Positions 1 to 11,330 of a DNA stretch of 64,000 bases are shown piece after piece. How positions within the stretch are numbered: position 1 is the stretch's first letter; each line of letters starts with the position of its first letter. Source of the stretch: Liolophura sinensis (lineage: Eukaryota > Mollusca > Polyplacophora > Chitonida > Chitonidae); contig NC_088298.1 of the NCBI RefSeq assembly GCF_032854445.1, positions 6,809,504-6,873,503 on the forward strand, in the 5' to 3' direction. The position numbers and the translations under genes are program-made. The notes under the pieces were generated by a model. That model had not been told where the DNA came from. It saw only the letters and a list, made by a program, of their open reading frames with translations, and did not search any database.

Positions 1-120
1 CCTCCCACTGACTACGACAATATTCCAGACTATTTATGACCCTCCCACTGACTACGACAATATTCCCGACTATTTATGACCCTCCCACTGACTACGACAA
101 TATTCCCGACTATTTATGAC
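1..120. repeat. 40-bp tandem repeat, 3 copies
   Basis: Three consecutive 40-bp units begin with cctcccactgactacgacaa. They differ at about one base (ccagac versus cccgac). The array starts at base 1, so its real length is unknown and it probably continues to the left. No coding meaning is visible. Confidence 0.95.
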
Positions 121-870
121 CATAGTTAGTGTTCGCAACCCAATTGTCAAAGTCCATCACATTGCAGTGCCCTCAGGCCATTTCTGTCGTTACCATCACA
201 TTATCTGTTCGGCTGGACAACATGGAATTTGAAGGTGTCTATTAGGATGTGAAGGATTTGGTTGTCTGGAGTGCTGTTGGTGGTGGTGTAACAGCCATTG
301 TGAGTCAGCAGTGGAGGAAATCTGAAAAATGATTTTAAATGTCATTTCAAGTCTTGTGCCCAATTTTGAACATAGGTGTGTCTCATCCTCAGAATAATGC
401 ATTACGTTATCAAAACGACTGTTTTCAAGGCGTAATGATTTGTTATTCTGAATACGAATCCCAAATGTTTTAAATCGCTAAGTAATTATTTTTCTGGAAA
501 ACAAAAGTGTTTCGAAAGAAAGAAAATTCAATTTTTACTGAGCTTAGCTTAGAATGAATAAGTGATATGAGGTTAACGGACTCATACTTCTTATTACTTG
601 TGTTATTTGACAAATGTGAGCGGAACATGGAGATTACACATGTATAAGTGATTTTGTTTAAAGGAAATAAAAAGAGATGCATGTCTGTTGACGGGATTAT
701 TGGTCTGAATTTCCTTTAACCCGGCTGATTGACATCTCTCCTTGTCAATCCAGGCATGTAAACATCTCTGAAATAGCTATTCAACCAACGGATTGGTTGA
801 ATGACTGATTGATTGATTGGGTGAATCATCCTTATTTAAAGCCGTACCAATATAGCATGCTGGTCTATAA
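121..870. other. no recognisable gene or repeat
   Basis: AT-rich sequence with only short, unconvincing reading frames on both strands (196-402 and 470-682, minus). I see no motif, tRNA fold or family match. Confidence 0.5.
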
Positions 871-871
871 T

Positions 872-1085
872 TAAAGCCTTACAACATAGAGAGTAAGACC
901 AGAGCAGCGACGACAGTATGATAGGTGGGAAATGGTCACACGTAACCGGTGAAATACGTTTACAGCATAGAGAATGAAACCTGGGCAGCTAGGACAGTGT
1001 AATAGCTGGCAAATGGTCACACATAACTGGTGAAATACGGCCTATTCCCAATTTACGGTACAACCAGATCCTAACCATTAATCCT
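872..1085 (-). repeat. interspersed family D, two partial copies in tandem
   Basis: Two successive copies of the same end of family D lie head to tail (872-960 and 961-1085). Each carries the core tggcaaatggtcacac-type block followed by ggtgaaatac. Read on the minus strand they match the right-hand part of the fuller copy at 7791-8080. A partial tandem duplication or two independent insertions would both explain this. Confidence 0.75.
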
Positions 1086-1089
1086 AGGG

Positions 1090-2235
1090 TCCATTGTGGT
1101 CGAATGGTCTGTGTATTATACACCCACTATACGTTGATTTTGGTTGGACCCTGATCATCCTCCGCCTAGCATCCGAGTACAGTCAGCGAATGGGACGTTT
1201 TACGACATTCATTCCCCTGCTTGAGTTTGGTGTAACGACATCGAACGTACGCTGTAGCCCTTGTATTCTTCGCGCGATCGAGTTTCAAGCTGTAACTGCC
1301 GGACCCGTATCTGTACTATTTAAATTGTTAAAATGATTCTAAAGTTATAATGCGATTTTCTCTATAAAATTTTAGAACTTTTAGCCGATTTTGAACATAA
1401 CACGTGCGCTGACGAGACTGATATTCGTGAAAGGTAGTTATTTGGGCTATTCTACACTAAAAGCAACAATTGGATTGGAACTGCGCCCACAGATTTCTTC
1501 TTACCGGTAACAAAAATGTCCAATTTTGATCTTTGCTTTCTTTGATATATTTTCATAATTTATACATGGACAAGTAGACGAATGTTCTCAAAATATGTAA
1601 TACATTGTACAGCTAGCAAGATTTAGAATGCATATATATATATATATATATGTAGGCCTGCGGTTTACCCCACATGTCTTCAGGCGTACATAAAGGCTAC
1701 ATATGATTTCGCTCGTCCTATAATAAACACGTTTTTGTGCTTATGTAAATTTATGAACAATGGGATCGACAACTGTGAATTTGGGAATACAATTTAGGTA
1801 CTCGAGAGTAAAGGGGAAAACATTAATGCTGACCTTTACATGTGTCAGCGGTTCGAATTTTATAACTTGTAGGCCTTGTGTGATGTACCGATATGACTCT
1901 TTACATATGTATTTTCAACAGAGGTTTTTTTTTAAGCGTATATAAGCATGCAGGTCAGTTTCAAAAATTCTGAAACACCGCCCCGGTGGTATTGAGTCGT
2001 CAAGTGCAGAAAGCAATGTGTGGCATATACATATATTTGTCGGTATATACATGTAGCTCTGCCTCTAAGTGTGATTGTTATTTAATACTTAGTGAAGTAA
2101 TTCATACTAAAACAAAATATCGTATACTCGAGACGCCCGGTACAAACTTAAATCCCCTGTCCTCAAGAGGACGGTGAATACGAGAGGCGGACAAAAAAAG
2201 TAGAGGTACCAAACAGTAAGCAATTAATACTTGAA
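1090..2235. other. unclassified, with an (AT)n microsatellite
   Basis: An (AT)n microsatellite lies at about 1631-1652. The 80-codon frame at 1094-1336 has no recognisable domain and no supporting context. The rest shows nothing I can name. Confidence 0.5.
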
Positions 2236-2240
2236 TTTTG

Positions 2241-2520
2241 TGAGTGAGTGAGTGCTTGGGGTTTAACGTCGCACAATTTTTCAGTCAAATAACGACGAAG
2301 GAAGCCTTAGAGTGCATGTAATGTGCCTCCCTGTTGCAGGACGCATTTCCACCTCTCTTTTATCTAGTGCTGCTTCACTGAAACGCCTTACCGAAGGCCC
2401 GCCCCGCAGTAGCCATTATATTGATACGGGTCAACCAATCGTTGCGCTATCCCCTTCATGTTAAAGGCCAAGCGAGGAAGTTACAACTTCCTCTTTTAAG
2501 GTCTTAGGTGTGACTCGATC
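2241..2520 (-). mobile_element. SINE-A copy, head missing
   Basis: The minus-strand SINE-A body and tail are present, with gtgagtgagtgcttggggtt at the tail end and tcttaggtgtgactcgatc at the other. The tRNA-like head seen at 46570-46658 is absent, because the match stops at 2520 where a family D fragment begins. It is therefore a 5'-truncated or interrupted copy. Confidence 0.85.
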
Positions 2521-2523
2521 CAT

Positions 2524-2602
2524 GCTTTAGTCTAACTGTTCATGTAAATGAATAAATAGTAGCAATTTAGACGCCACCTAGGACCATAGCTTGAGACGAA
2601 TT
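2524..2602 (-). repeat. family D fragment
   Basis: It shares the block ctaactgttcatgtaaatg and the following caccta...ccatagctt stretch with the D copies at 9247 and 57000. It directly abuts the truncated SINE-A. Confidence 0.7.
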
Positions 2603-2899
2603 GAGGAAACCTTCCTCAGTAACTTTGGTCGCTGGTCGTTGGTTTACATCGAGCACTCTTGTTCCATCTATCCACAGAAATGGGCGCCATCTTAGAAGCG
2701 AAAGTGCTTCCGTTATAGCTTCATTTACGCAATACTCAGATAAAAACGATGTCCTCCTGCACCCAGGTCCATCGATCAGTGAATGTCCCGGGCTAAAAGA
2801 TAGGATGACCAAACTTTGACCGACCTGTCCATGTTGAAAAGCTGCATGTTTAATATTTTCCAAACATTCCCATGTTAACGGATAGAATCCTCAAAGCAA

Positions 2900-3640
2900 A
2901 GATTCGTATACCAAGCGTTAACCAAAATGGACGTTCCGAATCAATACGTTAATTCCCACGGCAACTTTAACGCAAACATCAACAAAAAACTAAGAAAATA
3001 TATAAAGTTAGAAATTAAAAAGGATTCGCGCAAAAAAAAGCCATTAGTTTTCAATGGTATTGGAAACTACTGAATTAAAGAAAAGAAAACATCAAAATGA
3101 AGAATATCTCAGATGAAAGATTACTAAAAACAACTGCCTAAGAAAATAGTGCTATTTATTTTTCAAGAAATTTTCTAATCGAGTAAAATGGCTTCAAAAC
3201 ATCTGATTCTACGGAGGTCCGTAGTGAACCAGTTGGTATCAGTGACGTCACATCCTTATTTTTTGCTTGAAATACCTCGGAAGTAGAACTATTTAAATGG
3301 ACGGATGTTTAATCATCCTTCATATGACATATCCTTTACCTTAGTGTTTTCTTTGCCTTAAAATTAGTATTCAAATCGAGTACCACCCTAGTACATAAGT
3401 TGTCGAAAATCAGAATACGTATCTCAGTTGGACTTTGATCACAACAGTTGATCACAACGTGGCGATCTAATTCAACGCGACGAATACATAACCCCTAACC
3501 CTTGGTTAAGCGTAATTATCAAAAGTAATTAAGACGGATTTATTAAAAGAGAATAAAGTTCTATATGGATGAATAAAATCCGTATCCCATTACTCAGCGT
3601 CTAGCCTCGGGTTTATTGCAATTAGACACAGAGATTCCAA
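2900..3640 (+). repeat. interspersed family E, long copy
   Basis: It begins with the terminal block attcgtataccaagcgtt and runs through ggacgttccgaatcaat to a distal block with gatctaattcaacgcgacga and taacccctaaccc. The distal block also occurs at 50100-50230 and, inverted, at 22655-22790. This is one of the longest E copies here. No coding frame is visible in it. Confidence 0.7.
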
Positions 3641-3710
3641 AATGTAACCAACCGGCTCACGCTTAAAAAAAACAGGATGTTGAAAATTTTAATGAACGCT
3701 CCATCTTAAA

Positions 3711-3805
3711 TTTATTTATTTCATGTAGTTCATTTGTGTTTTAGGCCGTACTCAAGAATATTTCCCTTAGCGGAGCCCAAGTGGAACCCACGACCATCCG
3801 CAGGT
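3711..3805 (-). mobile_element. SINE-B tail fragment
   Basis: The tttatttattt tail is followed by ttttaggccgtactcaagaa and then cacgaccatccgcaggttg, reading into a minus-strand SINE-B body. The tRNA-like head is missing. Confidence 0.8.
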
Positions 3806-4139
3806 TGCACATGTTAAATGATATGATGTTAAATATTTCACCAAACGACCAATGCTAAAAGACAGGATGTCCAATATTTCACCGAACGGATCGTGTTAAA
3901 AGACAGAATGTTCAAACTGGAGCGACCGACCCTCTCAAGTGACACAGCGATACTATCTACACATAGTGTGCTTGTTGAAGCTAAAGACAAGTACCTTCAC
4001 CGAAGCGAACTCGGTGATTCGGGGTAAATTTAGGAATTCAGAATTCTTACCACTGATATCGCGTTTAATCCACTGCAATGTAAATATAGATGTAACAAAA
4101 CGATGGGATGAACATGACGGGAAATATGGAGTGAAAAAC

Positions 4140-4400
4140 CATAACGACAACATATAGCAGAAAGTAAAAACCAGGGCAGCGACGACAGTGTCAGTGATGA
4201 TTGGCAACAGTGATAGCTTGTCTTGTCAGTTTACCATAGTTAGGGTATTAATCTAACGGTTCGTGTATTTGCTTATTCCAAGTCAACTAGAACCATGGCT
4301 TACGTAGGTAAAAGAAAATGAAACAATGAAAGACTTACAGCATACGGAGCTAAACCAGAGCGGTGACGACAGTGTGATACTAATAATTCATTTAAGTTGA
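4140..4400 (-). repeat. family D copies, two
   Basis: One copy runs from about 4145 to 4310 (ccagggcagcgacgacagtg, then ccatggcttacgtaggta). A second partial copy lies at 4332-4385 (cttacagcatacgg...cgacgacagtgtgata). Both are on the minus strand relative to the copy at 7791-8080. Confidence 0.7.
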
Positions 4401-4964
4401 AATAAGTATATGCGAACACCCAGGGAAAATCACAATCAAATAAATACATTTCTTGGAACTGCCAGATTGTTCAGTTAGACAAGTAGAAACTTTTTCTGTT
4501 ACCCTACCGTTCTGTTACTTTACGTAGTGAAACATTAAACCCGTGATATATTTGCACGAAAAGAGACAAAATGGCCGATAAAATGGCGCGAGTTAATATG
4601 GTGATGGTGGTGATGGGCACATATCCTAAGATGGAAAGCAGAGAAGTACTTCGCGTGTTCAGCACAGATGAAGTCTTTCAATTCAGTCTCAAATCCCAAG
4701 CCACACATTTTCTTCAGTAAACAATCTGGCCTTGGTGAGTTGTAATTACTTGTTATTTATCATTGTCAGATCCGTTCCGTGATTGACGGCGTTGCGACAC
4801 AGCAGCCAGAGGTCTGCCAGCTATTTTGACAAACTACTGTGACATAAGGAACATCTAATTAAGCACAGACTAAATATAGAAATTAATATCTAGTTGAGGA
4901 ACAACTGTTCAAGCAGATTTATGTAGTTTAAATATATATGTAATTCAACCTGGTGCATTATACG

Positions 4965-5050
4965 GCGGTCCCGAGTTAAAAGAGTAAAATCAGAACCTCG
5001 ACGACGGAGTGATAGCTGGCAATTGGTCACACGTAACGGGTGAAATCCAT
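4965..5050 (-). repeat. family D fragment
   Basis: It carries agagtaaaatcagaacctcg, then tagctggcaattggtcacac and gtgaaatcc, which is the right-hand end of D on the minus strand. Confidence 0.7.
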
Positions 5051-5079
5051 CCCCTTTTGGCTGTTCTATACTTGTTGTA

Positions 5080-5440
5080 TAAATACGAATTCGCCTATAA
5101 GCAGAAATTATTAAGCGCTTCTCCAGCACCAATATTTCTCATTTACTAAACGGTATATTGGTGATTTTCTAACGTTCAACAATCATTATTTTCATAAATA
5201 TAGCTTTAAACAATCCATATATATAAAAGGCTGTGAAAGATATTAACCCACCTTTGCTGGATTTAAACGAAACTACAATCTTCCGGATGGTACATCTTAT
5301 CTGGACCCTCCCAAACAGCTGCATCGATGTCGATGAAACTTACTACACATATTGTCTTCCGCAATCCGGTAATTGGTTTCATAATTACCCCAATTTAGAA
5401 CTTTGCGAAATTGTGCTTTCCATATATTCAGATTTTGTCC
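5080..5440 (+). pseudogene. decayed Penelope-like RT relic
   Basis: Nucleotide similarity to the better-preserved RT fragment at 40735-41310 runs in the same order. It covers aatacgaattcgcc, then tttactaaacggtatattgg (the counterpart of the RYIDD active-site region), then the ggatttaaacgaaactac block and, after a decayed stretch, the aattaccccaatttaga block. The second Asp codon region of YIDD reads as Gly-Asp here, and several frameshifts and stops interrupt it. It is a dead fragment with no endonuclease domain. The assignment to Penelope-like elements is inference from the motif pattern. Confidence 0.55.
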
Positions 5441-5449
5441 GTGCAACTC

Positions 5450-5880
5450 TTCCTAAAATATGGAAGCCATATCCATGAAACTTAGCATACATCTTCCCTG
5501 TAATCTAAACTTATTCATGCTTAAGTGTAATTTACATATTGGGTAATTATTTTCATACTTACTCTCGTTCAGGTAGTGCAATACTTCATTTTTCATGAAC
5601 TCTGTCTTCTCCTTTGATTGTTGCATTTCTCCATGTCCTTCATGCGACGCGTACATATATCGACTTGTAACATTGGTTAAATCTTTTTTATTTTACGAGG
5701 CGATTTCAGCCAACGTTAGGTACAAATAGACAAATAGAGATCCAGGCAAGATGTGCCATCTGGAGAGTGTGTTTTCCTGTAAATACCGTGGAGATGGATA
5801 TACAGCCTTTTAACAGCCTTTGCTACATATAGATTGCTTAAAACTGGCAGATCATCAATATACCGTTTAGCGAAACAGAA
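5450..5880. other. no recognisable feature
   Basis: Short frames occur on both strands (for example 5453-5656, minus) without domains. No repeat match is noticed. Confidence 0.45.
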
Positions 5881-5990
5881 AGAGTCTGTATTTCACCGGT
5901 TTTGTGTGACCATTTGCCAACTAACTCATTGTCGTCGCTGCGCTGGTTTTACTCTCTATGCTGTATGTCTTTATTATATTCAGGAAGGAG
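5880..5990 (+). repeat. family D right-end fragment
   Basis: It contains gtatttcaccggttttgtgt, gaccatttgccaactaac and ttttactctctatgctgta in the same order as at 7985-8075. Confidence 0.8.
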
Positions 5991-7790
5991 CCAAAACGGA
6001 AGGTATCCTGTAATTTCACATCCAATCGTTCGTCTTTGACCCACAAAGTTGCGCGTTTGAATCCATATCTCAGGTCCCACTGTGCCTCCAGGCTAAAGAG
6101 TTTCTCTGGCACATGTCTGGCGAGCTCTTATAGTTGTGGACGTTTAATCTTACATAATAGGGTACAAAACGTTGAAATAATTCATTTATTCCATGCAAAT
6201 CTTGACATGGCTTTCGTGATTTTTTGTTGATATTGTATACATCTTTATAGTGACTTTTTGAGCTATTTTGAAAAGACTGTGAGCAAACAGATTTGAAACC
6301 ACACGTGTGTTCTAGCGACTGATATATGTATCAGCGCTAGACCATAGTCCGATCTAATATTACACTGGAATATAACAAGTGCACATGGCATTCTGAGTTT
6401 TGCCGCTAAGTTATTCTCGTGTATTTCTTTCTGCTCATACTTTTCGGCATTTACCCTAAAACATTTTGTAAAAATGGTCATAGCACCTATTCCATGCATT
6501 CGACATTTAATTGTGTTCCACGCCGTTCAGTTGTGTCTTTTAGCTGCGTTAGTTTGCGAGAGCCCCCACCCTATCTCGTTCAACTCACGAGACTTCTGAA
6601 ATGCCGACTCGGCTTATTCCCTTAATCATTACAAATCTATGAATGCAAACTTTCTGTTATCCTGTCTATTACGCCTTTGCAGAACACCTTTAAACGGGCT
6701 CATGAATAAATTAGTGCCAAGAGCGACACCATTGGGCTTAAAACCAATACAACACACGTGATTGGATAGTGACCCTAAACGTGTAGCCTAGTATGACAAT
6801 CGTTAATGGACGACACACGACCGTGCAATGATACCCCACCGATACATCTATTAAATAACCCGGATGTATTCCAATAGGTAGCCCCTCAGGTTTAGGTTTT
6901 ACCTCAGTGATTGGTCCTCTTATTACCGGATGCCTTTCATGTGCGCATATACACATTCCTTGTGGCTCAACATGAACGCTTTCCAATAACACTCCAAAGC
7001 ACGTGTAACTTGTTTTTACACGTCAGCATGAACACGTTTTATTTCATTAATAAAACGTTCAACAGTATATTGATCTAGAAGCATTTCTGCATCTGGTGGT
7101 CTATGTCGCACACTGATAATTAATTTAATTTGCTTTAACCTTTATCAGTTAGTATTGCTGTAGTTTTGCTAGGAATAGCGTATTGGAGTCGATCCACGTG
7201 CCCATGATATATCCCTTAATATTATAGCCACTGCGGACGGCTGGTTTGCACATTCGTGTAAACTGTGTACGTCACAAAAGGACACCATGACTGAAAATTG
7301 GATAGCAGGTAAATTTGTGCAACAGTTCATTAGGAAATGTGATGTTACTCAATTTTGGAATAAAAATTATATGTGTGAAAACCTGAAGAAAAACTCTTGA
7401 AAACAGCTGGTAATATTGTTTAGCAAAATACATGTAAGGTTCAGTTAAATTTATCAAGAGCAATTTTGCAACAGATACGACATCCTGGAAAAAGTTTGAA
7501 GTCGTTTTGCCCTCAGGTCGCCACAATAAAAGCTAGATTGGGTGGATAGATGATGTCACAAAATGTGACCGACAGACAGATACACAAACAGACATTCAGT
7601 CAGAACGACTTTTAAAACTGCTTATCACATCTATAGATTCAGCTATGCAAGGTAGAGAAGAAATTGTCGTGAATATTCATTGACATGGCGAGGATATAAT
7701 ATTTATTCTAGTCATATAATACCTGTTAACACCAAAATAATGAGACCGAAAAAGTGATCTAGTGGCGCATTATTTCAAAGATTTTCTGTG
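5991..7790. other. unclassified intergenic sequence
   Basis: About 1.8 kb without a confident feature. The minus-strand frame at 6738-6992 (84 codons) has a composition that recalls the region between protease and RT in some Ty3/Gypsy polyproteins (VKPKPEGLPIGIHPGYLIDV). It lacks a catalytic motif, so I do not call it a gene. The remaining frames look random. Confidence 0.4.
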
Positions 7791-8080
7791 TTAAATGTGA
7801 TGACAACACAGCATTTTGTGCACTTCTAGACCAGTGACGTCTAATAAATTGCAAGAACATCAATGCATATTTTTTACCTACTTCTGCTGAAGCCATGGTG
7901 CTAGGGGGAGTGTAATTTGCTACTATTTATGCATTTACATGAACAGTTAGAATAAAAACCTAATTGAGGTATATCGATAAGAGGCTGTATTTTAACGGTT
8001 ACGTGTGACCACTTGCCAGCCAACACATTGTCTTCGGCGCACTGGTTTTTCTCTCTATGCTGTACGTCTTCATCATGTTC
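7791..8080 (+). repeat. interspersed family D, near full-length reference copy
   Basis: This is the most complete D copy. Ordered blocks are ttaaatgtgatgacaacaca, tctagaccagtgacgtctaa, gccatggtgctaggggga, gcatttacatgaacagtta, ttaacggttacgtgtgacca and ctctctatgctgtacgtctt. At least 20 full or partial copies occur in this window on both strands. I see no protein-coding potential, no tRNA-like head and no clear terminal inverted repeats, so its class (non-autonomous DNA element, SINE of unknown head, or LTR-derived) is open. Confidence 0.8.
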
Positions 8081-8084
8081 AAGT

Positions 8085-8270
8085 CGGGAAACCTTGGATC
8101 AAACCCGGTTCATACCAAAGACTTTAAGGATGGAACTTGTTGCTGCCTCGCTGGGCGTTCAGCGCTGAGGGATTATAGCAAGGAAACACGACTGGTTGGT
8201 TCGGTGTCAGTATAATGTGACTAGGTGTCTAGTGTCTTCGGCATGATATTTCAATGGCGGCAGCTCTTTG
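8085..8270 (+). mobile_element. SINE-C copy, 5' truncated
   Basis: It starts inside the tRNA-like part (ggatcaaacccggttcatac) and continues through ttgttgctgcctcgctgggc, gaaacacgactggttggttc and cagtataatgtgac. The same body occurs inverted at 24780-25075. It abuts the D copy that ends at 8080. Confidence 0.65.
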
Positions 8271-8279
8271 GTAGCAAAC

Positions 8280-9035
8280 AGGCATACATACACCAAAATA
8301 AGTAAAACGATAAACGTTGCCCATTCATTCGTCAAACGAAACAAGATGAACAGCAATGAAACTAATCAAGACTTTATTTATAGAAAATTACATTTCACAC
8401 AAGAGATGCGATTTTTAAATGGCGCTTATGATATTGAGGAGGTGTTTACAGATCGGTGAGAAGTGACAAGGAAGGAACCAACAACTCCAAGACCCAAATT
8501 GAACCCGCACTCGTCTGTACAAGCGACCCAGTCTAATATTCGTTGAACTCGACTTAGCTGTTTAATATTAAAAAAGTATACTCTCAGGCAGGTCTGCCCA
8601 AATGTTACATGTACATGCAAATTTTTCCCACGGATGGTCTTGCCGACTGTTACATCTGCATGCAAATTGTCTAATGTGCAGTCATATGACACTTTTTGCC
8701 CCATTCAGGCGCCATAAGAGACATAGGTGAGGCCTCCTGCTGCTAGAATCCATTTGGTCGTTCTAACCCCTAACCTTGCACAAAACATCACATCAATGTG
8801 TTCATTCGTTTTGTTAAGCCAGCTCTCTAAAAACAAAGTATTGGGATGCCGTAAAGCCTTTTGTCAAAACCAGATAAACTGTCCATCTGTTATCCAAGAC
8901 ATCCTATATAAGCTCTCCCTGAAATGAAGCTAAGGGCCGAGGCCAATAGTTGGAGAGCGAGGGTAAGAAACAGGCAGTTGAAAAGGATCGGACTTCGGAT
9001 CCAGGAAGAACAGCTATCCAGCCCATGTAATATCG
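8280..9035. other. no recognisable feature
   Basis: Only short frames are present (8268-8459 plus, 8426-8704 minus, 8727-8927 plus), with no domain or repeat match that I can support. Confidence 0.45.
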
Positions 9036-9040
9036 TGCGC

Positions 9041-9095
9041 AATCTGTACGTCACATGTGGGAAAATTCATCAGTAACTTGCCAAAGGTTTACGCT
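9041..9095 (+). repeat. SINE-F body fragment
   Basis: The block gtacgtcacatgtgggaaaa followed by tcatcagtaacttgccaaag matches the SINE-like element at 52375-52590 and inverted pieces at 12385-12430 and 63858-63940. Confidence 0.55.
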
Positions 9096-9239
9096 GGACA
9101 ATACAGTTTCCTTCATGCATGAAATTGCAACATTATAAGTGAACAATTCTAGTGCTATGGCACGGTGTTAAAGTCAAATGAATATATCTTGTCATGCCGT
9201 TAGGATAATATTTTGCAGTATAATTGCAAAATGCTCACA

Positions 9240-9360
9240 TTTGTTAAACCGGTGAAATACGGCCTCATGTCAATTTACTTCATTTAGGGTTTTATTCTAA
9301 CTGCTCATGTAAATGCTTAAATAGTAGCAAATTGCAAGCCCTCTGCACTGATGTTAGTTG
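9240..9360 (-). repeat. family D middle fragment
   Basis: It carries accggtgaaatacggcctca, gggttttattctaactgct and catgtaaatgcttaaatag in the order expected for the minus strand. Confidence 0.8.
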
Positions 9361-9980
9361 CAATTCCTTAGAATTCGCTGGTCTAGCATTACTCAGTCAC
9401 CAATAAACTATCTCTATCTTTCTGACGTTATTGAAAACTGTCAAAGTGTCTTTCTCATGAGTGGAGTTGTTCTGATTTTAAAGGACCATTTCTCAACAGG
9501 AAATGGCTTAAATTACATTGAAACGATGTTCGTGACACCGATGCCTGCATTTTGAAAAATCGGCTCAACAACCCTGGCTAGGACATTGTGGGCGATTAAT
9601 TTAAGGACTTCACTTAATACTTCACTGAAGTAATCAGATGAATAACTGATCCTGTGTACAGAGGCAAACATGTACCAGGTGGCTTTGAGCAAGGCCTAAT
9701 ACAAACAGCGGAATAAAATATTACCGGTTTACCTAAAACTTCTTTACATTTATCCAGGCATTTAAGATTTAATCATCTTGTATAATCTTAAATTGTTTAA
9801 TAAATTTTGCGAAACATGCGAGCCATTAATTTCAACTTTTATGCAATCATAGCGGAGAAGACATACTGCATCATACTGTGTACAGGTTGAAAGTATTTAT
9901 GTTATTAGTGGAAGTTTAAATATGACACAGATATAATATTACCGCTGGGGTCATATGAATACTTGCAATAAAAGATTGAC
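9361..9980. other. no recognisable feature
   Basis: AT-rich sequence. The 65-codon frame at 9358-9555 begins inside the D fragment and has no domain. Confidence 0.45.
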
Positions 9981-9984
9981 GGCA

Positions 9985-10040
9985 AGTGTCTGGGTCATTG
10001 CGCTGAGCTGGCAAACTAACTACTTCAGCCACGGAGACCG
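9985..10040 (-). mobile_element. SINE-B head fragment
   Basis: Read on the minus strand this is the tRNA-like head of SINE-B, with ggtctccgtggctgaagta, the A-box region and then gcgcaatgacccagac. It is cut off from a body. Confidence 0.65.
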
Positions 10041-10089
10041 AAGTGGACACTCCTACAAAACCAACATCAAGGGCTAAACACATCGATCC

Positions 10090-10239
10090 AGCCGAACGTG
10101 GAAAGGTCTGGAAGCCTGCGGATGGTCGTGGGTTTCCCCCCGGACTCTGCCCGGTTACCTCCCAGCATAATGCTGGCCGCCGTCATATAAATGAAATATT
10201 CTTGAGTACGGTGTGAAACATCAACCAAATAAATAAATA
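10090..10239 (+). mobile_element. SINE-B body and tail, headless
   Basis: The blocks ggatggtcgtgggtttcccc, ataatgctggccgccgtcat, attcttgagtacggtgtga and an aaataaataaat tail are present. It lies 50 bp from an oppositely oriented SINE-B head (9985-10040), so two different insertions or an inversion are implied. Confidence 0.85.
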
Positions 10240-10467
10240 CACATGGAAAGAATGAATGAATGGATAAATGAATGATTGCTAGCTTAACGCCACATCGGCA
10301 ATATTTCAGCCATTTCAGTGCAAGAGGATTTAGATATTATGATAAAATCATCCAAAATAAAACAAAATTCTAAACGTTTAAGGTTAAAACAACCAAACCC
10401 TATGTACACATCGATACGTTGGACGTTCACATTATTGCAAATAAACTGCCGTTATTAAGTTAGGCGT
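10240..10467. other. unclassified repeat-like sequence
   Basis: A gaatgaatgaatggataaat stretch and cttaacgccacatcggcaat resemble another SINE tail type, but only about 80 bp can be compared. The rest is unassigned. Confidence 0.35.
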
Positions 10468-10560
10468 CAAGACAGACATTCGTCCATCAGCCGCCATCTA
10501 AAATTTACGTTCTTGGCCAATAATCACCAGGCCAATTCCCAAAGCAAAAATACTGTAATG
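10468..10560 (+). repeat. family E 5'-end fragment
   Basis: It contains ggcgtcaagacagacattcg, then aatcaccaggccaattccca, which match the terminal portion of E at 55118-55210. Confidence 0.7.
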
Positions 10561-11330
10561 CTTTTTTTTTCTAATTCATACAATGGAATGTCAACCAGAG
10601 ATAGATTTTACATTTACAGTTGAGCTGCTGAGTTTATGCGGTAAGTGTCAAACCACTTTCATTTGAAGTCAACTGGATAATTTAAGGGACGGAACCCCTG
10701 AGGGACTCCACTGTCCTGTTATTAAACCAGTGGCCTGTCAGCGAGGACTGAAAGTCCCACTCTTCCTTGAAAAAAGTTCCTGTTTTCCCATGACAAAATG
10801 CACATAAATATCTTGCACAAGTACGGATATCGACCGATGACGTTTTCACCAGCAGAAACATGGACTATTTGAAGGGTTTATAACTCCTCACCCAGCCATT
10901 TGCACGCAACACATATCCCACAAAATCTCGTAACATCTTGCGTTATGAGGCGTCCAGCGGACAGGTCAGACACAGAGCAAGGAAATCTTCTGAATACTTC
11001 AGAAAAGGCGTACAATATCTGAGCAAGGAGGGAGCGGCAGCTTGCAACGCCCACGGTCGTTTGTCAGCCTCAAGGTGGTTGTGTTAGTATCAAAATAAAT
11101 TTAATGCACAACGTCGATCAGAACCTAACATTTGATCTCCTAAAACTGCTTTATTAAGTGATTACTCACTTTAGTATATACCCAAGGGGCAATAACTCCA
11201 ATACTGATGTAAGACTTTCTTCTAAATGTAGTTATACAAGGTAAACAATGTTTCCCAATTTTCCCTCTTGCAACTGCAGTTGATGCTTAGGCTGACATAG
11301 CAGGAGCTATTTAGGAGGTCATCTTTTACA
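10561..11330. other. no recognisable feature
   Basis: A short poly-T run lies at 10562-10570. No reading frame or repeat can be supported. Confidence 0.4.

Larger units (their letters stand above)
2790..3935. repeat. decayed ~42-bp tandem repeat, interrupted
   Basis: Degenerate units around the core taaaagacaggatgt recur at about 2795, 3668, 3855 and 3897. Each is followed by a caat/caaact...accgaac stretch. The series is split by a family E copy (about 2900-3640) and a SINE-B tail (3711-3805). The simplest reading is an old minisatellite broken by later insertions, but the units are too diverged to be sure. Confidence 0.45.
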
